The notes: generated from the sequence alone by a model not told the origin. A stretch of DNA of 64,000 nucleotides from Flavobacterium hydrophilum (GCF_003202405.1 NZ_QJHL01000001.1:868001-932000), one strand, 5' to 3'. Counted from the first letter of the stretch, positions 9,607 through 19,572 are shown. Program-made: numbers and translations.

Positions 9607-10563
9607 TTAAATTCCAAAAGCTGCTCTTGGTCCTCCGGAAGTAAAAATGGCTGCCATTCTGCTTTTTTGCCCATTGGTAAACATATACATAGCATTATCA
9701 TTAGTGTAATCCATGTAGTTCATCGTCATTTCTACAGGATTTCCGGAACATGTGCTGTAATGAGGATAAGCCGGTACACCATAATTTTCTTCATTATGGG
9801 TTGGAGTATCAGAAACCAAATCGCTTCCACAGGTTGCATCTCCCCAAATATGGCGTAAATTCATCCAGTGACCCACTTCGTGAGTTCCGGTTCTTCCTAA
9901 ATTGAAAGGAGCATTTGCAGCACCGGATAATCCAAAAAATCTGTAGTCAATAACAACGCCATCAGTTGAAGATGGTCCTCCGGGAAATTGTGCGTATCCC
10001 AATATATCATTACCAATAACACAGGACCATAAATTAAGTTTTGTTGTTGGTGATGTTGGGGCAATACCGCCCTGAGCTGTTTTTTTCATGGCGTCATTTG
10101 TTCCCCATTGGGTTTTGGTAGTCGATTTTCTAATTACCTGTTCTAAAACAAATGTAATTCCAACATTCGCTTTAACACCGGAAAAAAGAGCAGGAACACT
10201 GCCGTAATCTGAATTTAAGGCATTGAAATCTTTGTTTAAAACATCAATTTGTGATTGAATTTGCGCATTTGAAATGTTCTGCGCAGCAGTTCTGTATAAA
10301 ACATTTACAATAACCGGAATTTCGATCTTACCATTTACTAAACGGTTTGTCAAAATACTTTTTTTTGTAAAGCTTTCAATTTCATTCATTCTGAGAGCCA
10401 GTGTAGGATCAGCTTTTAACTGAGCCTCGAAAACTTGTTGGGATGCACATCCACGTCTGGAAGCTACATTTAAACTTGAATTTGAATCAGATGATTCTGT
10501 CTGGTCATTTTGACAAGAAAACAGCATTAAGGCTGTAATTGCGGAAAAAAGAATTTTTTTCAT
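9607..10563 (-). CDS. Zinc metalloprotease, M43 (cytophagalysin) family, lipoprotein
   Basis: The protein is 318 residues with a lipoprotein signal: hydrophobic MKKILFSAITALMLFS followed by Cys17. The metzincin zinc site HEVGHWMNLRH gives His228, Glu229, His232 and His238, and a Met-turn (MNYMDY, around Met284) follows at the expected distance. Cys residues around 245-272 fit the disulphides of this family. M43 proteases are secreted or surface endopeptidases, and close Flavobacteriia relatives degrade protein substrates. It is monocistronic, bounded by a terminator at 9557 and by a large hairpin just upstream of its start. No T9SS C-terminal domain is present, consistent with membrane anchoring by lipid. 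Confidence 0.9.
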   Translation of the reverse strand: MKKILFSAITALMLFSCQNDQTESSDSNSSLNVASRRGCASQQVFEAQLKADPTLALRMNEIESFTKKSILTNRLVNGKIEIPVIVNVLYRTAAQNISNAQIQSQIDVLNKDFNALNSDYGSVPALFSGVKANVGITFVLEQVIRKSTTKTQWGTNDAMKKTAQGGIAPTSPTTKLNLWSCVIGNDILGYAQFPGGPSSTDGVVIDYRFFGLSGAANAPFNLGRTGTHEVGHWMNLRHIWGDATCGSDLVSDTPTHNEENYGVPAYPHYSTCSGNPVEMTMNYMDYTNDNAMYMFTNGQKSRMAAIFTSGGPRAAFGI

Positions 10564-10574
10564 GATAAAAGGGG

Positions 10575-10629
10575 TTTTTGTTATAAAATTGTTATTAGGT
10601 TAAATATTAACGCAATTTTATAACAAAAA
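10575..10629. repeat. 17-bp perfect inverted repeat upstream of the M43 protease
   Basis: Arms 10575-10591 and 10613-10629 are perfect reverse complements, each containing TTATAAAATTG or its complement. The 21-nt loop itself holds a weak GTTAA/TTAAC-type palindrome. It lies 12 nt before the protease start codon, so it would be in the 5' leader or promoter. No T run follows, so it does not look like an ordinary terminator; an operator or an mRNA leader structure is possible. Confidence 0.7.
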
Positions 10630-10717
10630 ACGTATTTACCAAAATTTTCATAACAATTTGTTTGCCAGAAATTTACAAACCCTTATGTAGTCTACCTCTT
10701 ACGAAAAGTTAAAATTT

Positions 10718-11215
10718 TTATTTAGAAGTTAATTCGTACAAAATTATACTTGTAGCTTGTACAACATTCATGCTGCTATTTTTCCCAAACATGTTAATAT
10801 GAACAATTTGATCAGCAATTTTTAAAAGGTCATCAGAAATTCCGTCAATTTCGCTTCCTATTAAAACTGCAATTTTTTTATTTTCAGGAATTACAACTTC
10901 TTTAAGTGGTTTGCTGTTGCTTGCAATTTCTAAAGCAATAATTTCAAAATCATTTTCGATCAAATGATCAATTAATTCAGCTGTTTCTTTTACGATAGTA
11001 TGAGGAACATGAAGATGGGTACTTCTTGAAGTTTTGTTTATTTTTCGGGGAGTTAATGGAATATCTTTTCCTAAAAAGATGATCTTTTCGACTCCAAAAG
11101 CTTCACTAATCCTGAAAAGAGAACCAATATTTTGCTGAAAGTAAATATGATCACAAACAAGGGTTATCGGAAATGTTTTTCTTTCAAATTGATTTTCTTC
11201 GTGAGTAAGCTGCAC
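10718..11215 (-). CDS. SpoU/TrmH-family RNA 2'-O-methyltransferase
   Basis: The 165-residue protein has all three SPOUT motifs: NIGSLFRISEAFG (motif 1, with the catalytic Arg), VLIGSEIDGIS (motif 2) and SMNVVQATSIILYEL (motif 3). It lacks an extra RNA-binding domain, so it is a minimal catalytic unit of the size seen in TrmL-like and some TrmH-like enzymes. It methylates ribose in tRNA or rRNA; the exact site cannot be read from sequence. It is the last gene of the leftward tsaD-rsmE-DUF4159-spoU group, 11 nt after its neighbour. Confidence 0.85.
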   Translation of the reverse strand: MQLTHEENQFERKTFPITLVCDHIYFQQNIGSLFRISEAFGVEKIIFLGKDIPLTPRKINKTSRSTHLHVPHTIVKETAELIDHLIENDFEIIALEIASNSKPLKEVVIPENKKIAVLIGSEIDGISDDLLKIADQIVHINMFGKNSSMNVVQATSIILYELTSK

Positions 11216-11226
11216 TTTTTAGGAAA

Positions 11227-11865
11227 TTAATTGGTAAAAATGTAATTGATAATGTTAGCACCCATTTTTAATGCTTTTTGGCGTACTTCTGTCGGATCAT
11301 TATTGACTTCGGGATCTTCCCAGCCATCACCAAGATCACATTCGTAAGTGTAAAGCAAAACAAGTTTGTTTTCTACAAAAATTCCGAAAGCCTGTGGTCT
11401 TTTAGCATCGTGTTCGTGAATTTTTGGCAATCCGTTCGGAAAAGGAAAAGGTTTTTGAAAAATTGGATGGTTAGCCGGAATTTCGACTAAATTATTATTT
11501 GGAAATATTTTTTTGATTTCTTTTCGAATATACTGATCCATGCCGTAATTGTCGTCAATATGGAGGAAACCGCCGCCATTTAGATAATTTCTAAGATTGC
11601 TTATATCATTATCACTAAAAACAACATTTCCATGTCCGGTCATGTGTACAAAAGGATAGGAAAGCAAATCGGGATTACCTGGTTCAACCGTTGAGGGTTT
11701 TGTTTTTATCTGAGTCTGAATATTCGAATTACAAAACCGGATTAAATTGGGCAATGAGGTTGGATTTGCGTACCAATCTCCACCACCATTATATTTTAGT
11801 AAAGCAATTTCTTGTGAAAAGCAGGAAATGGAAATCAATAAAAATAAACAGAATAATTTTTTCAT
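11227..11865 (-). CDS. DUF4159-type exported protein
   Basis: This 212-residue protein has a signal peptide (MKKLFCLFLLISISCFSQ). The body fits the DUF4159 family: an N-terminal YGGGDWYAN-like segment, the VHMTGHGNVVFSD motif, a GGGFLHIDDNYGMD loop and a C-terminal stretch with NKLVLLYTYECDLGDGWEDP. The fold resembles a glutamine-amidotransferase-like Rossmann core, but no catalytic triad is evident and the biochemical role is unknown. It sits between rsmE and the SpoU methyltransferase with gaps of 18 and 11 nt, so it is probably co-transcribed with RNA-modification genes. Confidence 0.8.
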   Translation of the reverse strand: MKKLFCLFLLISISCFSQEIALLKYNGGGDWYANPTSLPNLIRFCNSNIQTQIKTKPSTVEPGNPDLLSYPFVHMTGHGNVVFSDNDISNLRNYLNGGGFLHIDDNYGMDQYIRKEIKKIFPNNNLVEIPANHPIFQKPFPFPNGLPKIHEHDAKRPQAFGIFVENKLVLLYTYECDLGDGWEDPEVNNDPTEVRQKALKMGANIINYIFTN

Positions 11866-11883
11866 ACCAATTTTATGGTTTGG

Positions 11884-12597
11884 TTAATTTGAAATTTCAT
11901 TAAAAAAGACAACACTATGACAGGCTACAAGAGCAGCAGTTTCTGTTCTTAAACGTGTATTTCCCAGAGTAACGGGTTGAAATTTATTTTCAAGAGCTAA
12001 TGCAATTTCTTTTTCAGAAAAATCGCCCTCGGGACCAATTAAAAGTGTTACATTTTCGTTTGGTTTCAAGACTTCTTTCAGTGATTTTTTATCTGTTTCC
12101 TCGCAATGTGCAATCAGATTAAGACCTTCATTTTTTTGTTTGATGAATTCTTTAAATGAAATGGCAGGATTTAATTTTGGTAAAAAGGTTTCGTTTGATT
12201 GTTTCATTGCTGAAAGGATTATTTTCTCAAAACGCTCGGGATTAATTGATTTTCTTTCAGAGCGGTCACAAAAAACGGGCGTAATTTCCTGTATGCCTAT
12301 TTCGGTTGCTTTTTCTAAAAACCATTCATAACGATCATTCATTTTTGTAGGAGCCACCGCTAAATGCAAGTGAAACTTAGGTTCGGGAGATTTTTTTACA
12401 GAAAGTACTTCAACAATACATTTGTTGTCTGAAGCCAGCGTAATTTTGGTTTCAAACAATAATCCAAAGCCATTTGTAACATGTAAAATGTCTGAATCTT
12501 TTTTTCGTAAAACCTTTATTATATGACGGCTTTCTTCTTTATCAAAAGAAAAAGTTTCAGTCGTTTCATCGATATTCGGATTGTAAAATAATTGCAT
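11884..12597 (-). CDS. rsmE: 16S rRNA (uracil-1498-N3)-methyltransferase RsmE
   Basis: The protein is 237 residues, the usual size for RsmE. An N-terminal PUA-like domain (about 1-70, with EESRHIIKVLRKK) precedes a SPOUT domain. The C-terminal knot motifs are clear: LLIGPEGDFSEKEI and LGNTRLRTETAALVA. It uses SAM to methylate U1498 in the decoding region of 16S rRNA. It starts 2 nt after the tsaD stop, so translation may be coupled with that other translation-related gene. Confidence 0.93.
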   Translation of the reverse strand: MQLFYNPNIDETTETFSFDKEESRHIIKVLRKKDSDILHVTNGFGLLFETKITLASDNKCIVEVLSVKKSPEPKFHLHLAVAPTKMNDRYEWFLEKATEIGIQEITPVFCDRSERKSINPERFEKIILSAMKQSNETFLPKLNPAISFKEFIKQKNEGLNLIAHCEETDKKSLKEVLKPNENVTLLIGPEGDFSEKEIALALENKFQPVTLGNTRLRTETAALVACHSVVFFNEISN

Positions 12598-12599
12598 AA

Positions 12600-13622
12600 T
12601 TAAAATTGAATTCGCGCTTTAGAAACAACAGCTGAGGTTTCAAAACGACCTGATAAATATTTCTGATACCCGACAATTCCGATCATCGCAGCATTGTCTG
12701 TAGTATATTCAAATTTTGGAATAAAAGTTTTCCAGCCGTATTTTTTTTCAGTTTCCTTCAGTGTCGTTCTGATTCCTGAATTTGCCGAAACTCCGCCGCC
12801 AATGGCAATTTGTTTAATTCCCGTTTCCTTTACTGCTAATTTGATCTTGTCCATCAAAATTTCGATAATCGTATGTTGTATAGAAGCGCAAATATCATTT
12901 AGGTTTTCTTCAATGAAATTTGGGTTCTCAATTTTTTTCTTCTGAATAAAATATAAAATGGCTGTTTTTAATCCGGAAAAACTAAAATCTAATCCGGGAA
13001 CTTTTGGCTTCGTAAAAACAAAAGCTTTCGGATTTCCTGACTTAGCATATTTATCGATTAAAGGCCCACCCGGATAAGGAAGTCCAAGGATTTTGGCACT
13101 TTTATCAAAAGCTTCTCCCACAGCATCATCTGTGGTTTCACCAATAATTTCCATGTCAAAAAAGCCATTTACTTTTACAATTTGAGTATGGCCGCCACTG
13201 ATTGTTAAAGCTAAAAATGGAAACTCCGGTTTATCAAAGCCTTCTTCATCTATAAAATGAGCCAATATATGAGCATGCATGTGATTTACAGCAATAAGCG
13301 GGATTTTTAATGCCAGTGACAATGATTTGCCAAAAGAACTTCCAACCAGCAACGAGCCCATTAAACCAGGACCCTGCGTAAAGGCAATAGCTGTTAATTG
13401 CTCTTTTTGCACATTTGCCTTTCGTAATGCAGCATCAATTACCGGTACAATATTTTGCTGATGTGCTCTTGAAGCCAATTCAGGAACTACACCGCCATAT
13501 TGGTTATGAATTAACTGATTTGCTACAACATTTGATAATACTTTGTCGTTATGTAGAACTGCGGCGGCAGTATCATCGCAGGAACTTTCGATGGCAAGAA
13601 TAAAAACCTCTGAATTTTGCAT
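12600..13622 (-). CDS. tsaD: tRNA N6-threonylcarbamoyladenosine transferase subunit TsaD
   Basis: The start at 13622 gives MQNSEVFILAIESSCDD, matching the usual N-terminus; a longer frame to 13655 adds residues with no family match. The protein is about 340 residues. ASKHA-fold motifs are visible: AIESSCDDTAAAV (phosphate 1), VPELASRAHQQN, the metal-binding NHMHAHI, and GGVSANSGIR near the C-terminus. TsaD transfers threonylcarbamoyl to A37 of ANN-decoding tRNAs with TsaB and TsaE, which are not in the window. It is the first gene of a leftward four-gene operon and diverges from the tamB-like gene. Confidence 0.95.
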   Translation of the reverse strand: MQNSEVFILAIESSCDDTAAAVLHNDKVLSNVVANQLIHNQYGGVVPELASRAHQQNIVPVIDAALRKANVQKEQLTAIAFTQGPGLMGSLLVGSSFGKSLSLALKIPLIAVNHMHAHILAHFIDEEGFDKPEFPFLALTISGGHTQIVKVNGFFDMEIIGETTDDAVGEAFDKSAKILGLPYPGGPLIDKYAKSGNPKAFVFTKPKVPGLDFSFSGLKTAILYFIQKKKIENPNFIEENLNDICASIQHTIIEILMDKIKLAVKETGIKQIAIGGGVSANSGIRTTLKETEKKYGWKTFIPKFEYTTDNAAMIGIVGYQKYLSGRFETSAVVSKARIQF

Positions 13623-13764
13623 ATAAAGGCACAAATTTTGAATTATATTTGACAAATCAAATTTTTAACTTTCTTTGATTGTAAAGGAGGAGCCAAAATT
13701 AAAGAATTTTTATCAAAAACAGTCGTTCTTTGTCTGTTCAAAATAAATTTAAAAGACAACTAAA

Positions 13765-16700
13765 ATAAAAGCAGCTATTAAAAAAGTAAAGAAAATAATA
13801 TCCAGAACCCTAATTGGGTTAGTTTTACTTGTACTGGTAATTGCTATTACTTTGTCTTTGCCTTTCGTGCAAACTAAAATCGCACATTATATAGCAGATA
13901 CTCTTAATACTGATTTTAAAACTAATATTAGTATTGAAAAAGTAGCAATAAATGCTTTTGGCGGTGTCAAACTTAAAAAAGTATTGATTCTGGATCATCA
14001 CAAAAAGACTTTAATTTACTCGGATATTATTACCACTGATATTTTGAGTGTGACAAGACTGATTGATGGCGATTTGATTTTTGGGGATGTTCGTTTGACG
14101 GGTTTGATTTTTAATTTGAAAACCTACAAAGGAGAAGGCGAAAATAATATCAATGTTTTTATAAGATTATTTGAATCAGGAAAACCAACTAAATCAAAAA
14201 AACATTTTTTGCTGACAGCTAAAAATGCCTATATTTCTCAAGGCTCATTTTCTGCAATTGACGAAAATAAAAAAACTCCAAAAATTATAGACTTTAAAAA
14301 GCTGAATACTTATATCAGCGATTTTAAAATATATGGATCTGAAATAAATACCAATATTCACCGATTTTCTTTCCTAGATCACAGAGGATTATATGTATCG
14401 AATCTGAGTTCTAAGTTCAGTTATTCCAAAAAACAAATTAAACTTGAAAATTTAGCTATAACAACCAAAAGATCTAATATTTACGGAAAGGCAATTTTAA
14501 ATTATAAAGTTAAAGATTTTTTAGAGTTTACAGATAAAGTGAGGTTTGATGTTGCATTAGATTCGGCTTCGCTGGCTTCTAATGATATACGTTATTTTTA
14601 TAATGGATTAGGAAAAAATCAGCATTTTAAGCTTAAAGCAAAAATAGACGGACCGTTGAATAACCTTAATCTGAAAAAGTTAAGATTAAGTGATACAAAC
14701 GGAACAAGAATTATTGGAAATATCAATTTTCAAAATCTTTTAGGAAGCAAAACTCAAAAGTTTTCTATGAGTGGAAAATTTGATAAGCTAATTACAAGTT
14801 ATGATAACTTAGTTGTTTTGCTGCCAAATGTTTTAGGAAAAAAACTTCCAAAGGAACTCAAAAGAATTGGAAAGGTTAATATTGTCGGAACTGTAAAGGT
14901 ATCAACGACAGATTTAGAATCAAAATTCAAAATGGCTACAGATCTTGGAAATGGAGAGGTAGATCTGCATATGAACAACATGGATTTTATTGATAAAGCT
15001 TCATATTCAGGGAATATTGTTTTAGATAATTTTAATATAGGTGCTCTGTTAAACAGAAAAGATATTGGCAAAACAACCTTAAATTTAAATGTTGACGGAA
15101 TTGGCTTTTCTAAGAAATATCTAAACACTATTGTAAAAGGAGATATTGCTAAGCTGGATTATAATAAATACACTTATAATAATATTGTTGTAAACGGTAA
15201 TTTTAAACTGCCTTATTACAAAGGGCAGGTTGCTATCAATGACCCTAATTTGAATTTAACTTTTGATGGTCTGGTTGATTTGAGCAAACGTGAAAATAAA
15301 TATGACTTTCATGTTAATGTAGAAAATTCGGATTTACGAAAATTGAAATTCGTAAATGATTCAATTTCTACTTTTACCGGGGATGCAATTGTTCAGGTCA
15401 GCGGAAATTCTATTCAAACTTTACAGGGAAATATTTATATAAAAGATGCTGTATATCAAAACCCGAAGTCTACTTATGTATTTGATGAAGTAACCATAAA
15501 TTCAAGTTTTGATTCGGATAGATTACGCACGATTACTGTTAATTCGACAGATGTTGTAAATGGAAAAATAGTCGGTAAATTTCAATTTGATCAGTTAGAT
15601 AAATTGGTAATGAATTCTGTTGGAAGCCTTTATACTAATTACAAGCCTCACAAAGTTAAAAAAGGGCAGTTTTTACGTTTCAATTTTCATGTTTACAATA
15701 AAGTGGTCGAAATGCTCTATCCGGATATCAAAATTGATTCTAGTACGGTTATGCGTGGTAAGATAGATTCTGATAAACAGGAGTTTAAGTTTAGATTTAA
15801 TTCGCAAAAAATAACGGCTTCAAAAAGTACATTCGATAATATCCGAATCAATATTGATAATAAAAATCCGTTGTATAATGCCTTTATAGAACTGGACAGC
15901 ATTAAAACTCCATATTATAAAATCCGTGATTTTAACTTGATTAATGTAACATCAAAAGATACATTGTTTGTTCGCTCTGAGTTTAAAGGAGGAAATAAAG
16001 GAGAGGATTATTACAATTTGAACTTGTATCATACTATAGATAAAAATAAAAATAATATAGTTGGAATTCATAAATCAGAAATGAAATTTAAAGACTATTT
16101 ATGGTATTTGAATGAAGATGAAGAAGATGATAATCAGGTGGTTTTTGATAAAAATTTTAAAAACTTCAATATTGACAATATCATATTGTCTCATGAAAAT
16201 CAAAAAATCGATTTGAATGGAGTTATAAAAGGAACTGATTATAAAGATCTGGTGCTGAATTTTAAAGATGTTGATATCAATAAGATAACACCTTTAAATA
16301 ATAAATTTGTCTTTAATGGTAATTTGAACGGCAGCATAAATTATAAGCAGAATAAAAACATCTATCAGCCTACAGCTTCTATAGAAATTGATCATTTAAA
16401 TTTAAATAAAATTGATTTAGGAACTTTAAAGTTTGACATTTCGGGAGATGAAACGTTCAAAAAATTTACTATAAATTCGTCTATTGAAAACAAATTTACT
16501 GAATCTTTCAAGGCAGAAGGAAGTTTTGCTATTCAGAATAAAGAAACAATTTTAGATTTAAAATTAAAGCTTGATGGGTTTAATTTAGCCACTTTAGGAA
16601 CAATTGGCGGGGATGTTTTGTCGAATATAAGAGGAAGTGTGTCAGGAAATGCTGCAATAGCAGGGAATTTGAAAAAGCCGGAAATTAATGGAAGGCTTTA

Positions 16701-18312
16701 TGTAGAAAAAGCAGGTATGACTGTCACTTATCTTAATACAGATTATGAATTAAACAATCGTACAGTTGTAGACTTAACCGACGAAAAATTCTTGTTTAGA
16801 AACAATCAGTTAACCGATACCAAATTTGGAACAAAAGGTTTATTAAACGGAAGTATTGAACATAAGAATTTTGGAGACTGGAAATTAGATTTAACCATAA
16901 CTTCAAAACGATTATTGGCATTAGATACGAAAGATAGCGATGATGCTGCTTATTTTGGAACGGCTTTTATTAATGGAACTGCAAGTATAAAAGGCCCAAC
17001 GGAATCATTGTTTATTAAAGTAGATGCAAAATCTGACAAAGATACACAGATAAAAATACCAATCAGTAATGTTCAGAGTGTTGGTGAAAAAAGTTTTATT
17101 CACTTTGTAACAGCTAAGGAAAAATATAATTTAGCCAATGGTATTGTTGAGAGAGCAAAAAACTATAATGGCCTGGAATTAGAATTTGATTTTGATATTA
17201 CACCAGATGCTGAAGTAGAGGTGATTCTGGATAGAGATTCCGGGCATGGTATGAAAGGGAGAGGACATGGATCATTATTATTTAAAATAAATACGCTTGG
17301 CAAGTTTAATATGTGGGGAGATTTTCAAGCTTACGAAGGAACTTATAACTTTAAATACGGAGGATTAATAGATAAAAAATTCGCTGTTAGAAAAGGAGGT
17401 TCTATTATCTGGGAAGGAAATCCTATGAAGGCTCAATTAAATTTAGAAGCGGTATACAGAACAATTGCAAATCCTGCAGTATTATTAGAAAATTCCTCGT
17501 TTAATAAAAAAGTCCCTGTAGAGGTCGTTATTGGTTTAAGAGGAGATTTAACAAGTCCCGAGCCCAATTTTGATATTCAGTTTCCTTCGGTAAGCAGTGT
17601 TTTAAAATCAGAGATACAATATAAACTGGATGATAAAGACATTCGTCAGACTCAAGCTTTATATTTATTATCTACGGGTTCTTTTATGAGTACAGATGGT
17701 TTTAGCCAGGGAGATTTATCAGGAACATTTGCTGAAACAGCTTCAAGTTTGTTAGGAGACATAATTAAATCAGATAATGATAAAATTAATGTTGGGTTTA
17801 ATTATGTTTCTGCAGACAGGCGAATAGGACAAGAAGCTGATGGACAGGTTGTGGCAACTGTATCGTCACAAATTAATGAACGTATTACGATTAATGGAAA
17901 AGTAGGAGTTCCGGTAGGAGGAATTAATGAATCAGCAATTGTAGGAGATATTGAAGTACAATACCGTATTAACGAAGATGGAACTGCAAACCTGCGTCTG
18001 TTTAATAAGGAAAACGATATTAGTTACGTAGGTCAGGGAATTGGTTACACACAGGGTGTTGGTATTAGCTATGAAGTAGATTTTGATACTTTTAGTGAAT
18101 TAGTCAATAAAATTTTTAAAAAGCATAAGTTAGAGAGAGTAGTTAAAAATTCTAATGATGTACAGGATTCTAATCTGAACCCTGATTATATAAATTTTAT
18201 GAACGCAAAAAAAGAAGCTGAAAAGGATAAAAACAAGTCTGATAAAAAAGAAGAAAAGAAAGAACAGCCAAATAATAATAATCAGGGACTGATTCCTGAT
18301 AATGATATTTAA
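13765..18312 (+). CDS. TamB-like translocation/assembly module protein (DUF490)
   Basis: The large envelope protein is about 1,515 residues. It has an N-terminal membrane anchor (TLIGLVLLVLVIAI), long beta-rich AsmA/TamB-type repeats, and a C-terminal TamB domain (about 1100-1450), then a Lys/Glu/Asn-rich tail. In Proteobacteria TamB works with TamA and contributes to outer-membrane assembly and phospholipid transport; a similar bridging role is inferred here. The start is unclear: no ATG, GTG or TTG precedes the anchor after the in-frame stop at 13750. The first ordinary start is TTG at 13852, which would delete the anchor. I place it tentatively at ATA 13765 (reading KAAIKKVKK next); ATT 13777 and CTG codons are alternatives. 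Confidence 0.8.
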   Translation: MKAAIKKVKKIISRTLIGLVLLVLVIAITLSLPFVQTKIAHYIADTLNTDFKTNISIEKVAINAFGGVKLKKVLILDHHKKTLIYSDIITTDILSVTRLIDGDLIFGDVRLTGLIFNLKTYKGEGENNINVFIRLFESGKPTKSKKHFLLTAKNAYISQGSFSAIDENKKTPKIIDFKKLNTYISDFKIYGSEINTNIHRFSFLDHRGLYVSNLSSKFSYSKKQIKLENLAITTKRSNIYGKAILNYKVKDFLEFTDKVRFDVALDSASLASNDIRYFYNGLGKNQHFKLKAKIDGPLNNLNLKKLRLSDTNGTRIIGNINFQNLLGSKTQKFSMSGKFDKLITSYDNLVVLLPNVLGKKLPKELKRIGKVNIVGTVKVSTTDLESKFKMATDLGNGEVDLHMNNMDFIDKASYSGNIVLDNFNIGALLNRKDIGKTTLNLNVDGIGFSKKYLNTIVKGDIAKLDYNKYTYNNIVVNGNFKLPYYKGQVAINDPNLNLTFDGLVDLSKRENKYDFHVNVENSDLRKLKFVNDSISTFTGDAIVQVSGNSIQTLQGNIYIKDAVYQNPKSTYVFDEVTINSSFDSDRLRTITVNSTDVVNGKIVGKFQFDQLDKLVMNSVGSLYTNYKPHKVKKGQFLRFNFHVYNKVVEMLYPDIKIDSSTVMRGKIDSDKQEFKFRFNSQKITASKSTFDNIRINIDNKNPLYNAFIELDSIKTPYYKIRDFNLINVTSKDTLFVRSEFKGGNKGEDYYNLNLYHTIDKNKNNIVGIHKSEMKFKDYLWYLNEDEEDDNQVVFDKNFKNFNIDNIILSHENQKIDLNGVIKGTDYKDLVLNFKDVDINKITPLNNKFVFNGNLNGSINYKQNKNIYQPTASIEIDHLNLNKIDLGTLKFDISGDETFKKFTINSSIENKFTESFKAEGSFAIQNKETILDLKLKLDGFNLATLGTIGGDVLSNIRGSVSGNAAIAGNLKKPEINGRLYVEKAGMTVTYLNTDYELNNRTVVDLTDEKFLFRNNQLTDTKFGTKGLLNGSIEHKNFGDWKLDLTITSKRLLALDTKDSDDAAYFGTAFINGTASIKGPTESLFIKVDAKSDKDTQIKIPISNVQSVGEKSFIHFVTAKEKYNLANGIVERAKNYNGLELEFDFDITPDAEVEVILDRDSGHGMKGRGHGSLLFKINTLGKFNMWGDFQAYEGTYNFKYGGLIDKKFAVRKGGSIIWEGNPMKAQLNLEAVYRTIANPAVLLENSSFNKKVPVEVVIGLRGDLTSPEPNFDIQFPSVSSVLKSEIQYKLDDKDIRQTQALYLLSTGSFMSTDGFSQGDLSGTFAETASSLLGDIIKSDNDKINVGFNYVSADRRIGQEADGQVVATVSSQINERITINGKVGVPVGGINESAIVGDIEVQYRINEDGTANLRLFNKENDISYVGQGIGYTQGVGISYEVDFDTFSELVNKIFKKHKLERVVKNSNDVQDSNLNPDYINFMNAKKEAEKDKNKSDKKEEKKEQPNNNNQGLIPDNDI

Positions 18313-18585
18313 TGAAAATTATAAAGAGATTCTTCAATTTTTGATAGTTTGGAAAAAGCTTTACGGAATTATTAAAAAGGCATAATTTTGTAACACTTCA
18401 TTTATGGATTGTTAATTTTACATATTTAATTAAAAAAGGATACTTTTATTATTTTAAATGAATTTTTTGGTATAGAAAAACTTATTAACCGAAAACGTTT
18501 GAATTTGATGTATTTACTAATTTATTATAATCATCGACTGAAAAGTGATGAATGTTTGCTAATTTTACACTTTAATACTTAAATA
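18313..18585 (+). promoter_or_regulatory. pfkA upstream region with candidate TAnnTTTG element
   Basis: This 273-bp gap holds no ORF worth calling. TAATTTTG at 18383-18390 matches the flavobacterial -7 consensus, but no TTG lies 17-23 nt before it. If used, it would give a leader of roughly 190 nt before pfkA. Confidence 0.3.
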
Positions 18586-19572
18586 ATGCCAAAAACAATA
18601 AAAAAAGTAGGTGTTCTTACTTCAGGAGGAGACTCACCAGGAATGAATGCCGCAATACGATCCGTTGTTCGAACATGCGCTTATCATAATATAGAATGTT
18701 TGGGAATTTATAGAGGTTATCAGGGAATGATTGAAGGAGACTTCAAAGAAATGGGACCTCGAAGTGTAAATAATATTGTAAACAAAGGAGGAACGATTTT
18801 AAAATCGGCTCGCTCACTTGAATTCAGAACGCCAGAAGGTAGAAAAAAAGCTTATGATAATCTTGTAAAAGCAGGAGTTGATGCTCTCGTTGTTATAGGT
18901 GGAGACGGAAGTTTTACCGGAGGATTAATTTTTAATTCTGAATATGGTTTTCCTGTAATGGGAATTCCGGGTACAATTGATAATGATATTTTTGGAACAA
19001 GTCATACTTTAGGTTATGATACGGCCTTAAATACAGTTGTAGATTGTATTGATAAAATTAGGGATACTGCGAGTTCACATAACCGTTTGTTTTTTGTAGA
19101 GGTTATGGGGAGAGATGCAGGTCACATTGCTCTTAATGCAGGTATCGGTGCAGGAGCCGAAGAAATTCTTATTCCTGAAGAAGATTTAGGTCTTGACAGA
19201 CTTTTAGATTCTCTTCAAAAAAGTAAAGCTTCAGGAAAATCATCAAGTATAGTAGTTATTGCAGAAGGTGATAAAATTGGTAAAAATGTATTCGAATTAA
19301 AAGATTATGTTGAAGCTAATTTGCCTGAGTATGATGTGCGAGTATCTGTTTTGGGACACATGCAGCGTGGAGGTTCTCCGTCATGTTTCGACCGTGTTTT
19401 AGCAAGTCGTTTGGGAGTAAAAGCGGTAGAATCATTATTAGATGGTAAGTCAAATTATATGGTTGGTCTGCAACAGGATAAAGTAGCCTTAACTCCATTG
19501 GAACAAGCAATTAAAGGGAAATCTGAGATTGACAGAGAATTATTAAGGGTATCTGATATCATGTCAACATAA
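18586..19572 (+). CDS. pfkA: ATP-dependent 6-phosphofructokinase
   Basis: At 328 residues it has the size of bacterial PfkA. Motifs seen are GGDSPGMNAAIR at the N-terminus (ATP phosphate loop), GGDGSFTGG, the catalytic PGTIDNDI, VMGRDAGHIA, and GHMQRGGSPSCFDR in the substrate/effector part. It phosphorylates fructose-6-phosphate to fructose-1,6-bisphosphate. It is followed after 75 nt by gapA on the same strand, so two glycolytic enzymes are adjacent. Fructose-6-phosphate is also the end product of the chitin pathway encoded at the right end of the window. Confidence 0.96.
   Translation: MPKTIKKVGVLTSGGDSPGMNAAIRSVVRTCAYHNIECLGIYRGYQGMIEGDFKEMGPRSVNNIVNKGGTILKSARSLEFRTPEGRKKAYDNLVKAGVDALVVIGGDGSFTGGLIFNSEYGFPVMGIPGTIDNDIFGTSHTLGYDTALNTVVDCIDKIRDTASSHNRLFFVEVMGRDAGHIALNAGIGAGAEEILIPEEDLGLDRLLDSLQKSKASGKSSSIVVIAEGDKIGKNVFELKDYVEANLPEYDVRVSVLGHMQRGGSPSCFDRVLASRLGVKAVESLLDGKSNYMVGLQQDKVALTPLEQAIKGKSEIDRELLRVSDIMST

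Noticed and set aside
13852..13854. TTG as the start of the tamB-like gene
   Set aside because: It would remove the N-terminal membrane anchor encoded just upstream in the same frame, which this family needs.
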